Below are positions 33,898-42,009 of a stretch of 64,000 nucleotides of DNA, piece by piece (the stretch's first letter is position 1; every line of letters starts with the position of its first letter). The stretch is from the NCBI RefSeq assembly GCF_042655485.1, contig NZ_JBHSMC010000020.1, forward strand, positions 186,001 through 250,000. Direction: 5' to 3'. A program made the translations under genes and the position numbers. Origin of the DNA: Lederbergia graminis (GTDB taxonomy: Bacteria > Bacillota > Bacilli > Bacillales > Bacillaceae_C). The notes beneath the pieces were generated by a model that was not told the DNA's origin, made no database searches, and was given only the letters and a program-made list of their open reading frames with translations.

Positions 33898-35118
33898 ATG
33901 AAAAATTATAAAATCACTCTAGGATTATTATTATTGAATTTGTTCATTGCCTTTTTAGGTATCGGGCTTGTCATTCCGGTTTTACCGACGCTAATGAATG
34001 AATTAGGTATAAATGGAACAACGGTTGGTTATTTAACAGCTGCTTTTGCGATAGCGCAATTAATTGCATCTCCTTTCTCAGGAAAAGCAGTAGATAAATT
34101 TGGAAGAAAGATTATGATCGTCATAGGACTTTTTATTTTCGGCCTATCTGAATTATTATTTGGACTAGGAAAAGAAATAGAAGTCCTATTCATTTCTCGT
34201 ATTTTAGGTGGTATTAGTGCAGCTTTCATTATGCCCGCTGTTACTGCCTTTATCGCAGATATTACCGACATGGATACACGTCCGAAAGCGTTAGGTTACA
34301 TGTCAGCAGCAATTAGTACAGGTTTTATTATCGGGCCAGGAATCGGTGGATTTTTAGCAGAATTCGGTACGAGAACACCATTCTTCTTTGCAGGTGCACT
34401 AGGAACAATCGCGGCAATCCTAACGATAATTCTTATTACAGAACCGGAACGTAATGCTGATCATACCGAGGATACAGTTGAAAGTAAAAATGGCATTAGA
34501 CGGATATTGGAACCAAAATATTTTATAGCATTTATTCTCATTTTTATTGCATCATTTGGCTTAGCTGCCTTTGAATCATTCTTTAGTTTATTTGTAGACC
34601 ACAAATTCCAATTTAAACCATCCGATATAGCGATTGTCATTACTGGCGGAGCGATATTTGGTGCCATTTCCCAAGTATTACTTTTTGATCGCTTAACAAA
34701 GTTATGGGGAGAAATTAAGGTAATACGTTACAGTTTGGTCCTTTCTGCTCTCCTTGTCTTTTTAATGACTGTTGTACATTCTTATTTTGCAATTTTACTC
34801 GTTACATTTATCGTTTTCGTTGGATTTGATTTATTCCGTCCAGCTGTTACTTCTTACCTTTCCAATATCGCTGGGAAGGAACAAGGCTTTGTTGGTGGCA
34901 TGAACTCCATGTTTACGAGCCTTGCAAACATTAGCGGACCCATCATCGGCGGCATGTTATTTGATATCGACATCAACTACCCTTACTACTTCTCAACAGT
35001 AGTATTAGCAGCAGGAATAACCCTCACCTTCTTCTGGAAAAAACCCGCTGCAAAGGGACACGGGGTCAGCAACATCGTCCCAGTTCACAATAAAAACAAA
35101 GCAGGCTCCGCAACGTAA
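33898..35118 (+). CDS. MFS multidrug efflux transporter (Bmr/Blt/NorA type) with repeat-derived C-terminus
   Basis: 406 residues with 12 membrane segments. Motif A GKAVDKFGRKIMIV lies between helices 2 and 3, and the antiporter motif C ISTGFIIGPGIGGFLAEFG is in helix 5, as in Bmr, Blt and NorA, which expel lipophilic drugs by proton exchange. AAGGAGATTG precedes the ATG. The last 18 or so residues (after FFWKKPAA) are encoded by a dispersed palindrome, GGGACACGGGGTCAG, so the native stop codon appears to have been lost. Its promoter fits control by the divergent MerR protein. Confidence 0.9.
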   Translation: MKNYKITLGLLLLNLFIAFLGIGLVIPVLPTLMNELGINGTTVGYLTAAFAIAQLIASPFSGKAVDKFGRKIMIVIGLFIFGLSELLFGLGKEIEVLFISRILGGISAAFIMPAVTAFIADITDMDTRPKALGYMSAAISTGFIIGPGIGGFLAEFGTRTPFFFAGALGTIAAILTIILITEPERNADHTEDTVESKNGIRRILEPKYFIAFILIFIASFGLAAFESFFSLFVDHKFQFKPSDIAIVITGGAIFGAISQVLLFDRLTKLWGEIKVIRYSLVLSALLVFLMTVVHSYFAILLVTFIVFVGFDLFRPAVTSYLSNIAGKEQGFVGGMNSMFTSLANISGPIIGGMLFDIDINYPYYFSTVVLAAGITLTFFWKKPAAKGHGVSNIVPVHNKNKAGSAT

Positions 35119-35137
35119 AATGTTGCCTGTATTATTA

Positions 35138-35178
35138 AAAACAGCTACTAATCCATTACTAGATTAGTAGCTGTTTTT
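35138..35178 (+). terminator. Terminator of the MFS efflux gene
   Basis: AACAGCTACTAATC pairs with GATTAGTAGCTGTT and is followed by TTTTCC. Confidence 0.9.
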
Positions 35179-35334
35179 TCCTTCGCTACATCTTCTCCTG
35201 ATCCCTATTCTAACGGTTAACATCAAATGATATAATTAATATATCAATTACATAAACAAGGGTAAATACTCCTTTACACTCAATACCCTTATAAGCAATA
35301 GTACCTAACTTTACTTCCAATCCACTAAATCATA

Positions 35335-35362
35335 TTGACTCAAATGAATTGATTGCTATAAT
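35335..35362 (+). promoter_or_regulatory. Consensus promoter for the orphan sugar-binding protein
   Basis: TTGACT (35335-35340) and TATAAT (35357-35362) are 16 bp apart. If used, it gives a leader of about 320 nt before the binding-protein gene. Apart from this and the cre site, I see nothing firm between 35180 and 35693. Confidence 0.6.
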
Positions 35363-35478
35363 AATATAAGTTATGACAAATAGATACATTGTTTCATATT
35401 TCGTCTACAGTTATCCTCCACCCAGAAACATCTTCATGAATTTACTCTAGCAAAAGCAGAATATATCCTACCTAATAA

Positions 35479-35492
35479 TTAAAGCGTTTTCA
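35479..35492. promoter_or_regulatory. Candidate CcpA-binding cre site (TTAAAGCGTTTTCA)
   Basis: It matches the cre consensus TGWNANCGNTNWCA at every position but one. It lies between the promoter and the binding-protein gene, where CcpA would block elongation when glucose is present. Confidence 0.6.
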
Positions 35493-35693
35493 TTAAAAGA
35501 TGTATTGCTTAGAATTCTAACAATGTTCTACCCCATCAATGGGATTATCATTACTCCCTTGAAATATAGCTTAGCCAACAGGAGGTGAATGGAATAGAAA
35601 GGAACCTAGTTCAAGAAAGATATCATGCACACTAACTACCATCATGTCAGTCATGAAAAATCCACGCTGAAAAAATGCTGAGGGGGCATACTA

Positions 35694-37046
35694 ATGAAAA
35701 AGAAGTATTCGTTTATGGTGATGATGTTATTTTTTGTAATTCTATTTGCTGCCTGTTCCAATAAAGGAGCTAGTACAGGTGATAACAATAACGATGGAGA
35801 AAAAGAAAAGAAAAATGAAAGGTTATTTGAAATTGACGCAAGTCTTGAAGGAGAAATTACCTTCTGGACCTTTACTCCTGATATCTATATCGATATTGTA
35901 AAAGGATTTAATAAGGATTATCCAAATATAAAAGTTAAGGTAGTCGGGATGGAAGGACTTGAGAATCAATTACAAACTACGTTAGCAGCAGGGACAGGTG
36001 CACCCGATGTGTCGCAAGTAGAGCAAGGATCATTTGCGAGATTTTCCACCAATTACTTACTGGAAGACTTACTTCAACCTCCATACAACGCGGGTCAATA
36101 TAAAGAGTATTTAACTGACTACAACTGGGAACGCTGGCACTCTGTTGACGGAAAAAGACTTTTAGGGATGCCTTGGGATGTCACACCTGGAATATTCTAT
36201 TATCGGGAAGATATTTACGAACAAATGGGATTACCTAGTGACCCAGAAGAGTTAGTAGAATTTCTTCAAAGCGAAGAGAATGTATTAGATGCTGCCCAAA
36301 CATTAGCAGCAAACGATATTTATATGTGGGATTGGCGTGATTTACCAGCCGTTCAATATGGTGATTCTCTCGGATATTTTGACTCCGATTATAATTGGAC
36401 AAGAAATACAGATCGCATGGCAGAACTATTTGATCTAGTAAAAAGCGGGATTCAACTTGGATGGGCTCCACAGATATGTGGTCTATGCTCAGATGAAGGT
36501 AGACAATTAATGATGCAAGGCAAGATTGCATCACTTGCTGGTGGTAGTTTCCTAGCACGAGAGTTAGCAAATGTTTTACCAGAACAATCTGGACAATGGC
36601 GCGCTACTAGACTTCCTTTAGATGTAAATGCTGGACTTGGTGGTTCATCCTTCGTTATCCCTGCACAAGGAAAAAATAAAGAATTAGCATGGGCTTTCGT
36701 ACAGTGGATGACGCTATCAGAAGAAGCGTGGAAAGTATTTGTAGAGCATTCTGTCCAACCTTCCTATACTCATATTACTGCTTTACCTTGGTATCAAGAG
36801 CTCACAAATGAATATTTAGGTGGTCAGCAAGATTATAAACTTTATAGTTCATTAGAAGGTAATATACCTGTAAAACGTATGACACCACTAGATGGTAGTG
36901 CATGGACGATTTTCATCGATAGTCTCAATGAATCTATCAATAATAATATTGATTCGAAGACAATATTAAATCAAATCGAAACAGATGTGATGAAGGAACT
37001 TGGATCAGAAATCGAAAAACTAAAAGAAGAATTATCAAAATACTAA
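35694..37046 (+). CDS. ABC sugar-binding lipoprotein (family 1), orphan
   Basis: 450 residues with lipobox LFAAC and a Lys/Asn/Asp-rich linker. The family 1 binding-protein fold appears in GEITFWTFTPDIYIDIVKGF, LAAGTGAPDVSQVEQGSFAR, and GGSFLARELANVLP. GAGGGGGCATACTA precedes the ATG. No permease or ATPase genes accompany it, so it must work with components encoded elsewhere or be a remnant of a lost operon. A cre site in its leader points to carbon catabolite control. Confidence 0.85.
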   Translation: MKKKYSFMVMMLFFVILFAACSNKGASTGDNNNDGEKEKKNERLFEIDASLEGEITFWTFTPDIYIDIVKGFNKDYPNIKVKVVGMEGLENQLQTTLAAGTGAPDVSQVEQGSFARFSTNYLLEDLLQPPYNAGQYKEYLTDYNWERWHSVDGKRLLGMPWDVTPGIFYYREDIYEQMGLPSDPEELVEFLQSEENVLDAAQTLAANDIYMWDWRDLPAVQYGDSLGYFDSDYNWTRNTDRMAELFDLVKSGIQLGWAPQICGLCSDEGRQLMMQGKIASLAGGSFLARELANVLPEQSGQWRATRLPLDVNAGLGGSSFVIPAQGKNKELAWAFVQWMTLSEEAWKVFVEHSVQPSYTHITALPWYQELTNEYLGGQQDYKLYSSLEGNIPVKRMTPLDGSAWTIFIDSLNESINNNIDSKTILNQIETDVMKELGSEIEKLKEELSKY

Positions 37047-37051
37047 CACGG

Positions 37052-37080
37052 CAAGGGGATCCACTTCCCCTTGTTCTTTT
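37052..37080 (+). terminator. Terminator of the orphan binding-protein gene
   Basis: CAAGGGGA and TCCCCTTG form the stem, followed by TTCTTTT. Confidence 0.85.
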
Positions 37081-37133
37081 CCACAGCACTCCTATATACT
37101 AATGACATACATACATGGAAAGGGAGTTATTTG

Positions 37134-37505
37134 ATGAAATTAGGAGCATTTTCCGTAAGCTTAAATGTAAAAGACATTCACAAATCAAAAGAATTTTATT
37201 CTAAACTCGGCTTTGAGGAATTAGGTGGAGATATCTCACAAAATTGGCTGATTTTAAAGAATGAAAATTGTATTATCGGACTTTTCCAAGGAATGTTCGA
37301 TAAGAATATCCTAACCTTTAATCCAGGTTGGAATGAAAATGCCGAAAATATCCAAAGTTTTACGGATGTCCGTGATTTACAAAAGCAATTGAAAGCAAAT
37401 GGAATTAAGTTAACAACCGAAGCAAATGAAGAAACAGAAGGTCCAGCTTACTTTACACTAGAAGATCCTGATGGCAATCAAATTCTTATTGATCAACACC
37501 GCTAA
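37134..37505 (+). CDS. VOC-superfamily (glyoxalase/bleomycin-resistance-like) protein
   Basis: About 123 residues from the ATG preceded by AAAGGGAGTT (MKLGAFSVSLNVKDIHKSKE); the upstream frame crosses the previous terminator and is not used. The two repeats of the VOC fold are visible, ending in YFTLEDPDGNQILIDQ. Possible metal ligands are less clear than in glyoxalase I. Function unknown. Single gene with its own terminator. Confidence 0.85.
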   Translation: MKLGAFSVSLNVKDIHKSKEFYSKLGFEELGGDISQNWLILKNENCIIGLFQGMFDKNILTFNPGWNENAENIQSFTDVRDLQKQLKANGIKLTTEANEETEGPAYFTLEDPDGNQILIDQHR

Positions 37506-37511
37506 TTGAAA

Positions 37512-37553
37512 AACACCCGATGCTGTGAAAAAATCCATAGCATCGGGTTTTAC
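37512..37553 (+). terminator. Terminator of the VOC gene
   Basis: AACACCCGATGCT pairs with AGCATCGGGTTTT; as the next gene converges, it may serve both strands. Confidence 0.85.
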
Positions 37554-37560
37554 TTCGCAT

Positions 37561-39114
37561 TTATACAGCTTTTGTATCTTTTTTGTGTTTATTAGCTGTT
37601 TTCTTATTTTCAATTACCTTAAATTGACCGATTCCAAATTCTTTCGCTTCTTCATTTAACGATTTAAATAAGCTCCATAACATGAGTAGCATAATAACAG
37701 AGAACGGTAACGCACCTATTATCATCGTATTTTGTAATGCTTGTAATCCACCAGTATAAAGTAGTGCAAAAGCAGTTAAGGCTAGAAATACTCCCCATAC
37801 CACTTTAATTTTATTACTTGGGTTTTGTGTGCCGTTTGCCGTCATCATCCCTAAAACAAATGTCCCGGAGTCAGCCGATGTAATAAAGAACGTTCCAATT
37901 AATATAATCGCTAATATCGATAAAGCCATACTATATGGAAAACTTTCAAATACACCAAACAATGTCTCCTCCGGTAGCAAGGATGTTAGAGAAGCTCCTC
38001 CTCCCATTTCCGTTATGAAAGCTGCACTTCCAAAATTCGTAAACCACACAATAGCAATTAGTGTTGGAATTAATAGAACATACAGCACGAATTCACGTAT
38101 AGTTCTTCCCTTTGATACTCTCGCGATAAAAACTCCGACAAATGGAGCCCAAGAGATCCACCATGCCCAATAAAATAACGTCCAACCATTTATCCAACTT
38201 CGTGAATCTTCATTAAGCGGAGATATTCTAAAGCCCATGTTAATAAAGTTTTGTAAATAGGCTCCGACGGAATCAACAAAAAGATTTAAAGTGAAAACTG
38301 TGGATCCTAAAAGGAACACAATTAAGAAAAGAGCAGCAGCAAGGCCCATATTAAGATTACTCAAGATTTTAATCCCTTTGCTCAAACCGGTTAATGCAGA
38401 AATCATAAATAAGATTGTAACGACAAAAATAATAATGGATTGAATAGTAAAATTACTAGGTATACCAAACAAGTAGGATAATCCACCGTTAATTTGCATG
38501 GCACCAAATCCGAGTGATGTCGCAACCCCTAAAACAGTGGAAACCACAGCAATAATATCAATTACCTTACCCACCAATCCATCTGCATGCTTCCCAATAA
38601 TCGGTCTTAGTGTCCTACTAATTAACGTTAGTTCCCCTTTTCTAAATGCAAAGTAGGCTAGCACTAATGATACAACTCCATAGACCGCCCATCCATGGAT
38701 CCCATAATGAAAGAATGTAAATCTTAACGCATCCTTCATCCCTTGGTCCGTGCCAAGTTCTCCTGTTGGTGAACTAATTGCGTAGTGACTAAGTGGTTCA
38801 TATGTGCCGTAAAAAATTAAGCTAATTCCCACACCTGCACTAAAAAGCATCGCAAGCCAAGTCGGTTTTGAAAACTCTGGTTCATCCTCCTGTTTACCAA
38901 GTTTTATTCGACCTAAAGGACTAACAAATAAGTAAGCGCACGCAACAACAAATACCATAACTAGCACTAAATAATACCAACCAAAAGAATTCGTAATAAA
39001 ATTTTGTGCTACACTAGTAACCTTTTCTAACGTTGTAGGCATGAGAATCCCCATCAATACTAAACTTCCTACAATCGCTAACGAAACATAAAAAACAAGT
39101 GAAGCTTTTTTCAT
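37561..39114 (-). CDS. BCCT-family osmolyte transporter, paralog 1
   Basis: 517 residues from the ATG giving MKKASLVFYVSLAIV, chosen by alignment with its neighbour; the frame extends 40 codons further but without support. Twelve membrane segments and the BCCT signature WAWWISWAPFVGVFIARVSKGRT show a betaine/choline/carnitine-type transporter. The substrate-coupling loop reads GVGIS (residues 94-98), whereas the neighbouring paralog has the BetP-like GMGIG. The basic C-terminal tail (ENKKTANKHKKDTK) may sense osmotic state. Tandem duplicate of 39705-41264, including about 100 bp of upstream sequence. Confidence 0.88.
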   Translation of the reverse strand: MKKASLVFYVSLAIVGSLVLMGILMPTTLEKVTSVAQNFITNSFGWYYLVLVMVFVVACAYLFVSPLGRIKLGKQEDEPEFSKPTWLAMLFSAGVGISLIFYGTYEPLSHYAISSPTGELGTDQGMKDALRFTFFHYGIHGWAVYGVVSLVLAYFAFRKGELTLISRTLRPIIGKHADGLVGKVIDIIAVVSTVLGVATSLGFGAMQINGGLSYLFGIPSNFTIQSIIIFVVTILFMISALTGLSKGIKILSNLNMGLAAALFLIVFLLGSTVFTLNLFVDSVGAYLQNFINMGFRISPLNEDSRSWINGWTLFYWAWWISWAPFVGVFIARVSKGRTIREFVLYVLLIPTLIAIVWFTNFGSAAFITEMGGGASLTSLLPEETLFGVFESFPYSMALSILAIILIGTFFITSADSGTFVLGMMTANGTQNPSNKIKVVWGVFLALTAFALLYTGGLQALQNTMIIGALPFSVIMLLMLWSLFKSLNEEAKEFGIGQFKVIENKKTANKHKKDTKAV

Positions 39115-39649
39115 ATTAAATTGACAACTCCCAGTTAAGATTTGAATAAAGCGGGTTTTACTTCGAATGGAGAATACATAAAAATGTAAAACCAAAATAA
39201 AAGGATTTTTTTGAAGCAAATATCGTTCACCCAATAATTGTTACAAACAACTTTTTTAACTAGCAAAAGTATTCTCGAGGAATTTCTACAAATATGAATG
39301 CGTGGGATGACTTTTTACAGGATATAGAGAAGGCTAGATTACTAGTTATTTTGTAACACTTATTAGTCTAGCGAACTATAAGTTAGAAAGCACACTCGAT
39401 ATTTTAGCATTATCTAGACTATAATCGGATTATTTCCTCTTAGGTGAGTATATAACTATGCATTCTCAATAATCTCCTTATATACTCCGAATAATGTATG
39501 AATATAAAATAATCAGTTTATTAAGGATAGATAAGTGTCGTGTTATTGTTATTGTGAAACTTATACCCTAACTTCCACTATCGAAACATGACAATATTTT
39601 TTCTGAAATACCCAATATTAATTCCCTCAATCCCCTTACTCTTTTGAAA

Positions 39650-39687
39650 GAAAAAGCCTTGTATCAGCTTAGGTAATACAAGGCTTT
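39650..39687 (-). terminator. Terminator of BCCT paralog 2
   Basis: On the minus strand AAGCCTTGTAT pairs with ATACAAGGCTT and is followed by TTTCTTTC. The rest of the 39115-39650 gap holds the duplicated upstream region (to about 39230) and otherwise nothing I recognise. Confidence 0.88.
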
Positions 39688-39704
39688 CTTGTTTTCTATT
39701 TGAT

Positions 39705-41264
39705 TTATACAGCCTTTGAAGTTTTTCCTTCACTTCTGTTAGGCATTGATTTCTTACTTTCCTTCATTTTTAATTGTCCTATTCCCAGCTCTTTCGCTTC
39801 TTTATTTAATGCTTTAAAGAGACTTGCTAACATAATGATCATAATAACCGAGAATGGTAAAGCGGCTATAATCATTGTATTTTGGAGAGCTTGCAATCCT
39901 CCCGAATACAGCAATGCTGCAGAAGTTAATGAAAGTAGTACACCCCAAATAACTTTAATTTTATTGCTAGGGTTTAGAGTTCCATTGGCCGTCATCATCC
40001 CTAACACAAACGTACCTGAGTCAGCTGATGTGATGAAAAATGTACCAATTAAAATCATCGCTAGAATCGATAACGCCATACTAAATGGAAAGGTTTCAAA
40101 CATTCCAAATAATGTTTCTTCTGGTGCCAACGATGACAGTGAGATTGCACCAGCCATTTCGGTTGTAATTGCAGCACTTCCAAAGTTTGTGAACCATAAA
40201 AACGCGATAATCGACGGAACAACTAATACACAAAAAACAAATTCTCTAATTGTTCTTCCTTTTGATACCCTAGCGATAAATACACCAACAAACGGTGCCC
40301 AAGCTATCCACCATGCCCAATAGAAAATCGTCCAGTCATTAATCCAGCCACGAATTTCTTCGTTAAGCGGTGCGATTCGTAATCCCATATTAATAAAGTT
40401 TTGGAAATACGCCCCTAAAGAATCAGTAAATAAATTTAATGTGAATACTGACGATCCCAGAAGAAATACAGCTAAGAAAAGAACAGCAGCAAGGCCCATA
40501 TTCACGTTACTCAAGATTTTAATCCCTTTGCTTAATCCAGTTAGCGCAGAAATCATGAATAACACAGTAACTACAAAAATAATGATTGCTTGAATCGTAA
40601 AATTACTCGGCACATCAAATAAATAAGAAAGTCCCCCATTTATTTGCATCGCTCCGAAGCCAAGTGATGTCGCAACACCTAGAACAGTAGAAACGACGGC
40701 AACAACGTCAATGATTTTACCAACTAATCCATCTGCATGTTTTCCGATAATTGGTCTTAATGTTCTACTTATTAAGCTTAATTCACCTTTTCTAAAAGTG
40801 AAATATGCAAGTACTAAACCAATGACACCATATATTGCCCATCCGTGGATACCATAATGGAAGAATGTATACCTTAACGCATCCTTCGCACCTTGATCCG
40901 TTCCGAGCTCGCCAGTTGGAGAACTTACAGCATAGTGACTAAGCGGTTCATATGCACCATAAAATATTAATCCAATTCCCATACCAGCACTAAATAACAT
41001 CGCAATCCAAGTTGGTCGCGAAAATTCTGGTTTTGCATCTTGTTTACCTAGCTTTATCCGTCCTATTGGACTGATAAATAAATACACACAGGCAACGACA
41101 AATACCATAATTAACACTAAGTAATACCATCCAAATGAATTGGTAATAAAGCTTTGTGCAACACTAGTAATCCTTTCTAGCGAAGAAGGCATAGCAATTC
41201 CCATTAATACTAAGCCTGCTACGATCGCTAACGAAACGTAAAAAACAAGTGTAGCTTTTTTCAT
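39705..41264 (-). CDS. BCCT-family osmolyte transporter, paralog 2 (glycine betaine type)
   Basis: 519 residues with 12 membrane segments. The glycine-rich loop GMGIG (residues 94-98) is that of BetP/OpuD-type sodium-coupled betaine carriers, and WAWWIAWAPFVGVFIARVSKGRT is the BCCT signature. It should import glycine betaine or a related compatible solute against osmotic stress. It has its own terminator. About three quarters or more of the residues are the same as in paralog 1, so the two arose by tandem duplication. Confidence 0.9.
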   Translation of the reverse strand: MKKATLVFYVSLAIVAGLVLMGIAMPSSLERITSVAQSFITNSFGWYYLVLIMVFVVACVYLFISPIGRIKLGKQDAKPEFSRPTWIAMLFSAGMGIGLIFYGAYEPLSHYAVSSPTGELGTDQGAKDALRYTFFHYGIHGWAIYGVIGLVLAYFTFRKGELSLISRTLRPIIGKHADGLVGKIIDVVAVVSTVLGVATSLGFGAMQINGGLSYLFDVPSNFTIQAIIIFVVTVLFMISALTGLSKGIKILSNVNMGLAAVLFLAVFLLGSSVFTLNLFTDSLGAYFQNFINMGLRIAPLNEEIRGWINDWTIFYWAWWIAWAPFVGVFIARVSKGRTIREFVFCVLVVPSIIAFLWFTNFGSAAITTEMAGAISLSSLAPEETLFGMFETFPFSMALSILAMILIGTFFITSADSGTFVLGMMTANGTLNPSNKIKVIWGVLLSLTSAALLYSGGLQALQNTMIIAALPFSVIMIIMLASLFKALNKEAKELGIGQLKMKESKKSMPNRSEGKTSKAV

Positions 41265-41732
41265 ATTAAATTGACAACTCCCATTTTAGATTTGTTCAGA
41301 GAGGGCTTTACTTCGATTGGAGAATACATTTTCATGCAAAACCAATTAAGAAATTCGAGGATTTTTATTGAAGCAATAGTAGACAACCCAAATAAAAAGT
41401 TTTTACTGAACTTAATTATTCACCTAATAAAGAAACCAGAAGGGGTAATACAATCTACTAAACTATCGAGATTGAAAAGGTTATCTTATTAGGAATTTTT
41501 AACACTTTATAAGTGTAGCGCAAAAAAAGATCTGGAGCACACGGGAGAATCATGGATTATTCACGCTAGAACGTGGTGATTCCAGCTGAGCGGAAAATAC
41601 AACCATGTATTCTTACATATAACCCGATTTACGCCAAATACTGTACAAACTTAATAAATTGTACATATTAATTGGAAATATTTAGGGTGATACAATAGGG
41701 TTCAATTTTCATGAAAATAACATATAAAAACT

Positions 41733-41796
41733 AAAAAGGCATCTGAGCACCATTTGGATAGTAAAACCCATCGTACTGTGCAGATACCCTTTTTTA
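41733..41796 (-). terminator. Hairpin downstream of fbp, now separated from it by a mobile element
   Basis: On the minus strand AAAAGGGTATCTG pairs with CAGATGCCTTTTT around a long loop and runs into TTTTTAG. It would be the fbp terminator, but the 189-bp element now lies between it and the fbp stop codon. The rest of 41265-41730 holds the duplicated BCCT upstream region and an inverted repeat TGTACAA/TTGTACA, with no gene. Confidence 0.5.
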
Positions 41797-41820
41797 TGGG
41801 GAAATCCCCTTATTTCATAT

Positions 41821-42009
41821 AGCTCTGTAAAAGTTCATTGTTGTTAACAATTTAGTTGATTGTAGCGGATGTACACAAGACTCCTGCGGGAACAGCACGA
41901 GCCGAAGATCCACTTGGCAAAGCGGTTTTCTTTGCCAAGTTAGCTGAGGCCGTGACCGCGGAAAGCGAGTGTACAGGAGCGAAAATCAACAACAGAGTTT
42001 AACAGAGCT
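41821..42009. mobile_element. 189-bp structured MITE-like element, copy 2, inserted in the fbp stop codon
   Basis: Ends AGCTCTGTAAAA and TTTAACAGAGCT are inverted repeats. ATTTCATAT occurs exactly on both sides (41812-41820 and 42010-42018), a 9-bp target duplication. Removing the element restores AAATAAGGGG on the minus strand, so the original fbp stop was TAA; it is now TAG, completed by the element's own end. Confidence 0.88.

Noticed and set aside
35373..35450. 25-residue leader peptide in the binding-protein leader
   Set aside because: No ribosome binding site precedes its ATG, and its composition looks random.
39293..39355. 20-residue frame MNAWDDFLQDIEKARLLVIL
   Set aside because: The only GAGGA is about 13 bases away and there is no context support.
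39700..40323. 207-residue plus-strand frame antisense to BCCT paralog 2
   Set aside because: It is the shadow of the conserved transporter gene; a similar shadow exists opposite paralog 1.
41271..41492. 73-residue plus-strand frame
   Set aside because: It starts with TTG without a ribosome binding site and runs antisense through the duplicated upstream region of the BCCT gene.
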